NCBI GenBank assembly: GCA_963663395.1
Contig: OY760226.1
Coordinates: 930,001 to 994,000 of the forward strand
Reading direction: 5' to 3'
Length of the DNA: 64,000 bases
DNA from: Azophilus sp963663395
GTDB taxonomy: Bacteria > Pseudomonadota > Gammaproteobacteria > Pseudomonadales > Azotimanducaceae
The notes under the pieces are model-generated. The model was not told the origin of the DNA and did no database searches. It saw only the letters and a program-made list of their open reading frames with translations. Each line of letters opens with the position of its first letter. Position 1 is the first letter of the stretch. Shown piece by piece: positions 8,441 through 16,108 of this stretch. The translations under genes and the position numbers were made by a program.

Positions 8441-9601
8441 ATGACTGCAAACCTCTCGTTCTTCCCCGTAGACAATGGCGACATGACACTGGTACAGACG
8501 GAGGAAGGCAACAAGATACTGATCGATATGAATATACGGGCGGCAGCGGATGACAAGGACGACGATACGCCGGATGTCGCCTCGAAGCTCCGGAACAAGC
8601 TGTCCCGCGACTCCGAGGGCCGACTGTTCATAGACGCCCTGCTCGTAAGCCATCCAGACGAGGATCATTGTCACGGATTGGAGAAGCACTTCCATCTCGG
8701 TCCGCCGGAAGATTGGTCGGAGAAGGCGGACAAAATCTTCGTTCGCGGAATCTGGTCGTCTCCCATAGTGTTTCGGCGCGCGTCACGCAAACATGTCCTG
8801 TGCGATGACGCGAAAGCGTTCAACGCGGAAGCCCGGCGGCGCGTGCGGAAGTACCGAGATACCTCTGTCAAAGTGGCGGATGGAGATCGGATTCTCATCC
8901 TCGGCGAGGACCAGGACGGCAAGACCGACGACCTTGGGGAGATCTTGGTCAAGCTCGACGAGGAGTTCTCCGGGGTAAACGGAAAGAACGATTCCACTTT
9001 GAGAGTCCGGCTGCTGGGGCCGCTACCCGCAGAGGACGACGACGACGAAGACGTGCTGTCCAAGAACAACTCGAGCACAATTCTGCGCTTTTCACTGACG
9101 GGAGACGGAATTTCAGACAAGTGCCGGTTCCTCACTGGTGGAGACGCCGAAGTCGTGATCTGGGAGCGACTCTGGAAACGGCACGAACGGAACGTGGACG
9201 TCCTGATGTACGACATCCTGCTCTCCCCCCATCATTGTTCGTGGCACAGCCTGTCGCACGACAGTTGGAGCGAAAAGGGCGAGGACGCGGAGGTTAGTAC
9301 GCAAGCGCACAATGCGCTTGGACAAGCGCGGAGCGGCGCGACAATAGTCGCGAGCAGCAAGCCGATAAAGGACGACGATGATGACCCGCCGTGCATTCGT
9401 GCGAAGCGGGAATACGAGGACACTGTCGATGGCGTATCGGGGGTGTTCAAGTGTGTGGGCGAGTACCCGTCAGAGTCGTCGCCAGGCGTAATGGAATTCG
9501 AGATCGGGAGGCACGGGCTGCGCTTGGTAACAGCACTGATGGCGGACTCCACAGTGCGACGCCGAGGCAAGATCGGGAGGCAGCCGCTGGGACACGGCTA
9601 G
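8441..9601 (+). CDS. MBL-fold metallohydrolase (ComEC-like) of E2-E1-JAB cassette
   Basis: A 386-residue metallo-beta-lactamase-fold protein. The N-terminus (FFPVDNGDMTLVQTEEGNKI) and the metal motif LLVSHPDEDHCHG (His71-x-Asp73-x-Asp75-His76) are the variant of HxHxDH found in ComEC-type and related MBL proteins; a later SPHHCSWHS adds possible ligands. Acidic runs (DDDDED, KDDDDDPP) are unusual. The ATG at 8441 is chosen because homology-like sequence begins there. The protein ends in PLGHG, a C-terminal glycine. It lies 11 bases before the E2-E1-JAB gene on the same strand, so the two are almost certainly co-expressed. It could process a nucleotide, RNA or peptide signal; the substrate cannot be deduced. 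Confidence 0.8.
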   Translation: MTANLSFFPVDNGDMTLVQTEEGNKILIDMNIRAAADDKDDDTPDVASKLRNKLSRDSEGRLFIDALLVSHPDEDHCHGLEKHFHLGPPEDWSEKADKIFVRGIWSSPIVFRRASRKHVLCDDAKAFNAEARRRVRKYRDTSVKVADGDRILILGEDQDGKTDDLGEILVKLDEEFSGVNGKNDSTLRVRLLGPLPAEDDDDEDVLSKNNSSTILRFSLTGDGISDKCRFLTGGDAEVVIWERLWKRHERNVDVLMYDILLSPHHCSWHSLSHDSWSEKGEDAEVSTQAHNALGQARSGATIVASSKPIKDDDDDPPCIRAKREYEDTVDGVSGVFKCVGEYPSESSPGVMEFEIGRHGLRLVTALMADSTVRRRGKIGRQPLGHG

Positions 9602-9612
9602 GCTTTTCCGCC

Positions 9613-11880
9613 ATGGTTCCAGACGAAGCCATTCGCCATTCCCTGACCCTCATTGCGGAACATCCCCAGGTCCTTGCGGTCGGCAAGCCCAAGGCGATCG
9701 GTGAGAGTGGGGCTATGGCAGTCGAGGTGACTTTCGAGGTCAACCTGCCGAATGAATGGCGTCGAGGTGGCGAGAGCCCTACCGGCGTGCGACTCCAGGA
9801 ACCTGTGCGATTCGACTTTCCCAGCGGATATCCGATGGCACCGCCCGAGGTGTCGCTCCGCCGCGATTTCACGCGCGATCTTCCACACATCCAACCATGG
9901 ACGGTTGATGGACGGCCGGTGCCATGTATCTACGACGGGGACCTCACGGAGTTGCTTCACCAGGCCGGGTTGGTTGCGATTCTCAATCAGGCCGCGCTTT
10001 GGCTGGACCGGGCGGCGCTCGGAAAGCTGATTGACCCTGAGCAGGGCTGGGAACCCGTTCGCCGGGATGAATTCGTGGATTTCGTGATCGCCGATGAGGA
10101 GGTGCTGCGGAACTGGGTGGACAAGGATGGAGGATTCCGCTTCGTGCCCATGCGGTTTGTCACGGTAAACTCGGAGGACGGCAGTTTGGCAAGCGTTCAG
10201 TGCCAGCTATCAAGCGACTCAGTTTCAGTCAATCGGAACACGATTCAACACAGAGTTAGGCCTTGGGGCAATGATGGCCAATCAATGTATTGGGGAGATT
10301 CACTGGCACTAGTGGTATGCCCGGGGAAAGAGCCGTCAGGGAAGGAGATTGTCTGCGACTCCTATTTGCCCGAAACCGTGAAGGACCTCCACGACCTCAA
10401 ACAGCGAGCGGGCGATTACGGGTGCGGCAAGGACTTAGACACCGCGTTGGGATGGCTCAAAAACTGCCTGTCGGCGGTAAATGTCAAGCAGACGATACCT
10501 CTGGCGGTGATTCTATTGGCAAGACGGCCGATAAATTTGATTGGCAGTGAGAGCCCCGTCGAACTTTGCCCGTATGTCGTGGAAGTCACTGCGCCCCAAC
10601 TTTTCGGTGCGGGCCCGGCAACGCCAGTGCGCCCCGCGGCGCACCGCAGTTCGATTACGTCCGGGCTCCTGGCTCGAATGGGTGGGGGACCAGATCTTGT
10701 CGAAAGGCAAGATTGGACGCTGGTCGGTGCGGGTAGCGTGGGATCGAAGCTGGCGCTCCACCTGGCACGCGCAGGTGGCGGGCCGTCTGTCGTGGTGGAT
10801 AAATCGAGCATGGCGCCCCACAACGCGGCCCGCCACGCACTGATCCCCGAATTTGGCGACCTGCAAATGCTCTGGACAATTGATAAAGCATGCAAACTGA
10901 CAAACGCACTTGCGGGACTCGACCAGACTGCCAAGCCCGTAACGGAGGACGCTGCACGCATGTTGCTGTCTGGCGGAGGATCGAATGGCGCTTGGTCCAG
11001 ACGGACCTGGGCTGTGGTCAACACGACGGCATCGCTGGCGCTCCGGGAGGCGTTCGGAGTGGCTAAGTCGATGCCAGCACGAGTTGTGGAGACGCTTTTG
11101 TTTTCGGCTGGACGCGCAGGTGTGATCACGGTTGAGGGCCCGGACCGTAATCCGAACACGGTGGACCTAATGGCAGAGGTCTATGCAGCAATGCTGGAGC
11201 ACCCTTCCGTCGGGTCGATCGTCTTTGATAGCGATGCGAGCGTTGCCCGACGGCGTACGGGACAAGGCTGCGGGTCCATGACGATGACCGTATCTGACGG
11301 ACGGGTGTCGTTGTTCGCGGCTGGTGCTGCAGAATACCTGCTGGGTAACCAGAGGGAGGGTCTGCCACAGGCCAGCGGGGAGATATTGATTGGCCGTCTA
11401 TGCGATGACGGCCTCGGGGTCAAATGGCAATCGCGACAGATCGAACCGCTGACGGAGGTGCGAGCGGTGCATGGGACCGGATGGCGCGTTCGTATCCACC
11501 CGCGTGCGCTGGCCAGGATGAATGACGAAGCGTCGCGATGGCCCAACGATGAAACGGGCGGCGTGTTGATAGGCCGGATCTCGGACGTATCGCGCGTCAT
11601 CAACGTCGTTGACGTCCTGGAGGCGCCAAAAGACAGCGAGCGGTCACCACATGCTTTCCTGTTGGGCACCAAAGGGCTGCGGCGGCGAATCGAGGAATAC
11701 TCGACGGCCGTGGGTTGGTCCTTGTACTGCCTTGGGACGTGGCATAGCCACCTCGAGGAGGGAGGCCCGTCCAACAAGGACCGGGCCACGGCCCGGGCCG
11801 TAGCGCTGGCACGACTTACGCCGACGGTTTTCTTGATCAAGACGCCAACCAGCTTCCATGCACTGGCATTGAATGCGTAG
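9613..11880 (+). CDS. E2-E1-JAB fusion, bacterial ubiquitin-like conjugation/deconjugation enzyme
   Basis: A 755-residue, three-domain protein. Residues 1-140 look like an E2: FPSGYPMAPPEV, then RPVPCIYDGD with the candidate catalytic Cys105. Residues about 365-590 are a ThiF/E1 adenylation domain with the Rossmann motif VGAGSVGSKLALHLARAG and a candidate catalytic cysteine at 553 (GQGCGS). Residues 620-755 are a JAB/JAMM protease: Glu647 (DETGGVLIGR) and His711-x-His713-x6-Ser720-x2-Asp723. This is equivalent to CBASS Cap2 (E2-E1) fused to Cap3 (JAB), but no CD-NTase or ubiquitin-like gene is visible nearby. ATG 9613 follows the MBL stop by 11 bases. Inference: it attaches a protein C-terminus to a target and can remove it, probably in anti-phage defence. 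Confidence 0.88.
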   Translation: MVPDEAIRHSLTLIAEHPQVLAVGKPKAIGESGAMAVEVTFEVNLPNEWRRGGESPTGVRLQEPVRFDFPSGYPMAPPEVSLRRDFTRDLPHIQPWTVDGRPVPCIYDGDLTELLHQAGLVAILNQAALWLDRAALGKLIDPEQGWEPVRRDEFVDFVIADEEVLRNWVDKDGGFRFVPMRFVTVNSEDGSLASVQCQLSSDSVSVNRNTIQHRVRPWGNDGQSMYWGDSLALVVCPGKEPSGKEIVCDSYLPETVKDLHDLKQRAGDYGCGKDLDTALGWLKNCLSAVNVKQTIPLAVILLARRPINLIGSESPVELCPYVVEVTAPQLFGAGPATPVRPAAHRSSITSGLLARMGGGPDLVERQDWTLVGAGSVGSKLALHLARAGGGPSVVVDKSSMAPHNAARHALIPEFGDLQMLWTIDKACKLTNALAGLDQTAKPVTEDAARMLLSGGGSNGAWSRRTWAVVNTTASLALREAFGVAKSMPARVVETLLFSAGRAGVITVEGPDRNPNTVDLMAEVYAAMLEHPSVGSIVFDSDASVARRRTGQGCGSMTMTVSDGRVSLFAAGAAEYLLGNQREGLPQASGEILIGRLCDDGLGVKWQSRQIEPLTEVRAVHGTGWRVRIHPRALARMNDEASRWPNDETGGVLIGRISDVSRVINVVDVLEAPKDSERSPHAFLLGTKGLRRRIEEYSTAVGWSLYCLGTWHSHLEEGGPSNKDRATARAVALARLTPTVFLIKTPTSFHALALNA

Positions 11881-11906
11881 CGAATGACAATAGCGGGGTA
11901 GATTCG

Positions 11907-12671
11907 ATGTTCGACTGGCTGACGCCCACTCTGGACGAATACGACCGTACCGCGCGCCTCAAGCCCGCGCTGTTTTCAGGCTTACCGTTGGTTGCATCCA
12001 CAGTGCTGTTGATTCCGGAATTCGGCGTCATCTGGGGAACAATCGGCGGGCTTGTCGTCTACAGCGGTGGGACAATGTTGTTGATGCAGATCTGCCGGGA
12101 TCTAGGCAAAAAACTGGAAGTACGACTGTATCAATCATGGGGCGGAAAGCCATCAGTAACCATGTTGCGATATTCGGACGACCGTCTGGGAACACTCACA
12201 AAGGAGCGCTACCGATTATTTCTGAGTGAGGCAGTGCCTGGCCTCTCTTTGCCATCACCTGAGGAAGAGCGAAACAACCCCGAACAGGCGGACGAAGCGT
12301 ACGAAAGCGCTAACGATTGGTTGCTGGAAAAGACCAGGGACGATGATCGGTTCGCGCTGCTGTTTAGGGAGAACATGAATTACGGCTTCCGCCGGAACTT
12401 GCTCGGCCTGAAGCCCATAGCACTGGTAATGGACGGAATGGCACTTGCGCTGGTGATCGGGAGTGCAAGCGTCTCCTGGACAGGTCACTTTACACCAACA
12501 GTTGGAGCCTTAGGGGCCGCGTGGTGGGCAAGTGCCGCGATCACGATTGGCCACTTGCTGGTCTTCGTCGTCCGAATTTGCGGTCATTGGGTTCAGCTAG
12601 TCGCTGAAGCGTATGCCAGGAGGTTGTGGGGAACTTGCGACGCATTACATTGCGACGCGAGTGCGGAATGA
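11907..12671 (+). CDS. multi-pass membrane protein, third gene of E2-E1-JAB cassette
   Basis: A 254-residue protein 26 bases after the E2-E1-JAB gene. Two hydrophobic segments lie near residues 25-60 (ALFSGLPLVASTVLLIPEFG, VIWGTIGGLVVYSGGTML), a soluble charged middle spans about 65-165, and two or three hydrophobic segments lie near 170-235 (PIALVMDGMALALVIG, AAWWASAAITIGHLLVFVV). This hairpin-soluble-hairpin layout recalls membrane effectors of defence systems, but I see no motif that names a family. By position it is the likely effector, or the membrane target, of the conjugation enzyme. Alternatively it may be an unrelated cargo gene. Confidence 0.65.
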   Translation: MFDWLTPTLDEYDRTARLKPALFSGLPLVASTVLLIPEFGVIWGTIGGLVVYSGGTMLLMQICRDLGKKLEVRLYQSWGGKPSVTMLRYSDDRLGTLTKERYRLFLSEAVPGLSLPSPEEERNNPEQADEAYESANDWLLEKTRDDDRFALLFRENMNYGFRRNLLGLKPIALVMDGMALALVIGSASVSWTGHFTPTVGALGAAWWASAAITIGHLLVFVVRICGHWVQLVAEAYARRLWGTCDALHCDASAE

Positions 12672-13168
12672 AATTGGCTTTGATGCTCAACGGGCACTAC
12701 GAATCCAAAGAATGAAAAGAGAAGGGAGACCTCTGTGACATCGTGCACCTATGCCGCGTGGCCAGCAGTGAATTTGGGTTTGGGTGACAGAGTGGAAGGC
12801 GGTCGCTCAATCGTCGTCGACGCAGTCGAGTAGATGTTCACGGTGTTACGTTGTCCGGCCTATCGTTTGTTACGGCGATGACGATGGTTGATCAGTCGCG
12901 TGCAGATGTTGGCAACGTTTCGCTAGCCCGCACATTGCACCAAGCTGCTCATCGAATTTTCGAATTTCGTTGGTTTTTTCTCAATGGCTTTGCTATTGGC
13001 AAGGATTGTTCGGGGTACGAAACGCGCTGGCCACGCCCTCACTTGTCTTTTGCTCTTCTGCGCGCACATGCTCCCTCCACCATAGGCGGGGCTATGATTC
13101 CGGTCGCGAGCACGCGCAGAAGAGCAAAATCCGGCGCGATCATCGCGGCCCTTGGTGCAATATGCGGG
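12672..13168. other. convergent intergenic region
   Basis: About 500 bases between two convergent operons. No convincing gene was found in either direction. The only clear structure is the long inverted repeat listed separately at 13048-13129. Confidence 0.5.
13048..13129. repeat. long inverted repeat with nested hairpins
   Basis: The arms TTTTGCTCTTCTGCGCG (13048-13064) and its exact reverse complement (13113-13129) are 17 bp each and enclose 48 bases. Inside are a second pairing (TGCTC 13069-13073 with GAGCA 13108-13112) and a small hairpin (CATAG/CTATG around 13081-13096). The element sits between the ends of two convergent operons, so a bidirectional terminator is the simplest reading; a MITE-like relic or a structured RNA is possible. 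Confidence 0.6.
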
Positions 13169-14512
13169 CTAGTTTTTCGAGCTACCTCGGTCCAGAACCA
13201 AGTCCAGTTCGAAACCAGCTCGGTTGGGATACCGTTCGGTCTTCCGCACAACCTGCGTCTTTTGGATGGTCAGTATGAAGTCTTCTTCTGACTGGACTGC
13301 CACTAGGGCGCGCAGGAGGTCCCCGCCGATGCTCCGTTCCAGAAGTACTTGAGTAATCTCATTGAACCTTTCTTTGGCCAAAGTGGGATCGAAGCGGTTG
13401 TTGAAGTAGCCTTTGAGGCGCAAGGTGGTTGCGAAATCTTCAAGACCCTCGACAGAAAAGCTCGCGCTATTCGGTAGGGCCTGGCTGTCTAAGTCAACGC
13501 GGTTCGAGTCCGCCCACCATTTCCCTCCGAATGCTCTGTGATAGTCGCTTGTTTCGAACCCCTCCAGCTTGAGAAACTCGCTGGCCAAGTAAGGGCTCCA
13601 GCCCAAATTCTCGTCGACGTCAGACGGTTTTTTCCTGCGCCGTTCATGAGCAAGAACATCCAAGACGATCTGATCAACGTCTTCGGTCGTGTCTGCCGGC
13701 AGGCTGTAGAACTGCCTTGTGGCACGTCGGAGGAGCTGGGGGCGGATCATGAACCTAAGGAAAAAGCGTCTTCTTGCGTATCGTTTTAGCTCGTCCGATT
13801 GAAAGGTCTTGAGGTCCATCTGAATACGGGCGTTCTCGATGGTGGAGTAACAGTGCAGAAGGTAGAGGAATGGAATCGACCCTGCGGTCAGCAACATCGG
13901 GAGTAAGAAATTGCGTCCTGTCTTCGTTGTGAAGAACGCGTCGGGCCGGTCCCAGATACTCCAGACAGCTTTCCACACCACGAATACCACGACAGCAGTA
14001 ATGATCCACTCGAAGAGCTTCCTGATCGAAACGAGTTCAACCTTCGATCGCGAGATCTCTATCGACAACGCAAGGAATGTCATGACGGGGACGAGCACCA
14101 GTTCGGTCGGCAGACTGAACGAGTACCCCACGATTAGAAACTCCAGTACTACCGTTATCTTGAGGCAATCCAGAAAGAGACGCCTGAAGTAGCCTTGATC
14201 GTCCTCCGCAGATAGCGTCCTGCCACCCAGGAAAAATCCCGACAAGACGGTCCACAAGCAGGTCGCTGGTAGCTGATCTCGAACCCAAAAACCGATGGTG
14301 GATAAAAGCCAACACAGTACCCCGACACTCAGGATCGTCGATCCGAAGAGGATGGCCAACTTTGGTTGCAGAAGTGCCTTCAGGACACCTCCGATGCTAG
14401 AGCGAATGTTCCTGTTGAGGAGGCAAGGGAGAATTCCAATCAAGAGCCAGATGACCGTGGCGATCTGGCGGTTGGAAAAGGCTGGTTGAAGCCAGCACCA
14501 CAAATCGTTCAC
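13169..14512 (-). CDS. multi-pass integral membrane protein of STAND/nuclease operon
   Basis: A 447-residue protein, family not recognised. About six hydrophobic segments occupy residues 15-230 (for example IATVIWLLIGILPCLL, ILFGSTILSVGVLCWLLSTI, ELVLVPVMTFLALSIEI, WIITAVVVFVVWKAVWSIW, LLPMLLTAGSIPFLYLLHC). The C-terminal 200 residues are soluble and charged, including RRRFFLRFMIRPQLLRRATR. It is the last gene of a leftward set, 159 bases after the nuclease-like gene at 14672-16108. A membrane partner or effector is plausible for a defence operon, but the role is unknown. Confidence 0.6.
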   Translation of the reverse strand: MNDLWCWLQPAFSNRQIATVIWLLIGILPCLLNRNIRSSIGGVLKALLQPKLAILFGSTILSVGVLCWLLSTIGFWVRDQLPATCLWTVLSGFFLGGRTLSAEDDQGYFRRLFLDCLKITVVLEFLIVGYSFSLPTELVLVPVMTFLALSIEISRSKVELVSIRKLFEWIITAVVVFVVWKAVWSIWDRPDAFFTTKTGRNFLLPMLLTAGSIPFLYLLHCYSTIENARIQMDLKTFQSDELKRYARRRFFLRFMIRPQLLRRATRQFYSLPADTTEDVDQIVLDVLAHERRRKKPSDVDENLGWSPYLASEFLKLEGFETSDYHRAFGGKWWADSNRVDLDSQALPNSASFSVEGLEDFATTLRLKGYFNNRFDPTLAKERFNEITQVLLERSIGGDLLRALVAVQSEEDFILTIQKTQVVRKTERYPNRAGFELDLVLDRGSSKN

Positions 14513-14671
14513 GGCTCAAATCCCAGCTGGTTACTCAAAGAAGGACGCTTCGCAGATCTAGGTGAATACTGGTGCGATTCAATAGCGAGCGTTCGGTCTT
14601 CGTCGCGGTCTATTGTCCAACCCAACCAATCGGCGACTGGTGACTACTGCGTTCGATCACCCATCTTCCAG

Positions 14672-16108
14672 TCAGGTGCCGCATGGTAGCCGGGCAATCT
14701 CGCTGTCCGTCCAGCATACGTTCTCGTACGCGCAAGCGCGGCAGCAAACTTGGCGGTCCAAGACAGTAATCTGACACCTATGATACCGACGATCTACCAC
14801 AACCTGATGCGCACAATGATGCGCCTCTCCGTCGACGACAAAAGTCCGGGGATGCTGCACGCGAGGCGTAGTCACGGCCCCCGTTCCGATTCCGTTTCCA
14901 CTTGCGCTGGCCCTTCGCCAGCTGTGGAACTGGCATGGATCCACGTGCGGCCACTCACGCAAGAAATGGGTGCACAGACCTGTTACAAACAACCACTCGT
15001 TCGGCGCCCTTTCCAAAGGCTTCACAACCTTTTTTTGGATCCTCATTTCCAAGACCGCATCCGCAGCAAAGCCATTGAACTCTGAAAGTCCAACTGGATT
15101 CAACTCGTTGCCCATCTCCTCCGAGCACCGGCCCAGTAGCGCGGCCGCGTTGTCCTTGACGACCGCCAGATGATTCCAAAGTTTCTCACTGAACCGGTCT
15201 GGGCCAACCGGCAATGGGGCCTCACCTTCATCAACTACGGCCACCGTCATCCCGTCGCGTCGCTGAAATACAATAGCCGCGTAGACCAGAACCCTTGGTA
15301 CCGGTGTAAACAGTTCCGATCCGGTGACTTGATAGGCGACGTGCACCGCATGGAACACGCGAAATTCGTGGTCCGTAGCGAGATAGCTCCCCAACTGACC
15401 AACGCGCAAATTGAAGGGGATCTGATCGGCCAGAGACCGTCGACTCAACAATTCGAATATCCGGCGCCCCTGTTGTATGTACTCGGCTATCCTGAACATC
15501 TCGATGTGAGAGGTGTCTACCCTCCCACGTTCGACAAACGTCGTAGCGGGTTGCGTAAATACCACTATCCAGTCGCCGCTCGACAGTACCAAGCGACTCA
15601 GCTCATGATTGCCGTTTGCGTGAATTGCACTTGCGTATTTGCTCACCTGTTCGAGATGTTCGTGCCAAGGCCGAATTAAGGGTGACGTCTCCTTCCGTCC
15701 TCCTTCCAAAACGTGTCGCAGCCCGGCCACGATGAGTTCTGCTGCGCTAGCGCTGACTTCCTCGGAATTACGCGCCGCAACCCAAGGTTCCCCCCAACGC
15801 TTTGCTTCCAACAGCAAAACTGGCGCCGGTGATTGTTGCGTACTCATTCCGACGTAGTCGATAAAGTGCATCGATCCACTCTTGACGCGTGCCTCTTGAA
15901 CTACGTCGCCTCGGATGTCGAGGTTCCAGCCAAGAAGCTCAAACAGCTTGTCGAGAAACCAGGCTCGCGTCGTATGCTCCAGCACCTTCGGATCGCCGGA
16001 AGCTGCGCCAAAGGGGTCCACGTTGGCAGGCGTCAGCTCGCTGCTAACATCCTCGACCAACCGTTTGAAATCCACATGGAATCGATTGACCTCGTCTTCG
16101 AAGTTCAA
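14672..16108 (-). CDS. PD-(D/E)xK nuclease-like protein with Cys-rich C-terminus
   Basis: A 478-residue protein translated from TTG 16108, which overlaps the TGA of the upstream giant gene (TTGA), implying translational coupling; longer versions of the frame would lie inside that gene. Residues 40-105 show a restriction-nuclease core: Glu45 in a helix (VLEHTTRAWFLDKLFELLGW), Asp84 (HFIDYVGM) and Glu101-Ala-Lys103 (VLLLEAKRWG), as in HsdR-N or Mrr-like nucleases. The last 70 residues are rich in Cys and His (HHCAHQ, CQITVLDRQVCCRACAYENVC), suggesting a metal-binding module. Probably a second effector, or a partner, of the STAND-like NTPase. The nuclease fold is inferred from motifs only. Confidence 0.7.
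   Translation of the reverse strand: MNFEDEVNRFHVDFKRLVEDVSSELTPANVDPFGAASGDPKVLEHTTRAWFLDKLFELLGWNLDIRGDVVQEARVKSGSMHFIDYVGMSTQQSPAPVLLLEAKRWGEPWVAARNSEEVSASAAELIVAGLRHVLEGGRKETSPLIRPWHEHLEQVSKYASAIHANGNHELSRLVLSSGDWIVVFTQPATTFVERGRVDTSHIEMFRIAEYIQQGRRIFELLSRRSLADQIPFNLRVGQLGSYLATDHEFRVFHAVHVAYQVTGSELFTPVPRVLVYAAIVFQRRDGMTVAVVDEGEAPLPVGPDRFSEKLWNHLAVVKDNAAALLGRCSEEMGNELNPVGLSEFNGFAADAVLEMRIQKKVVKPLERAPNEWLFVTGLCTHFLREWPHVDPCQFHSWRRASASGNGIGTGAVTTPRVQHPRTFVVDGEAHHCAHQVVVDRRYHRCQITVLDRQVCCRACAYENVCWTDSEIARLPCGT

Noticed and set aside
8295..8441. 48-codon + strand frame ending TAATG at the MBL start, considered as a missing ubiquitin-like gene
   Set aside because: Too short for a beta-grasp fold and basic/proline-rich in composition with no Gly-Gly end; the TAATG contact is probably chance.
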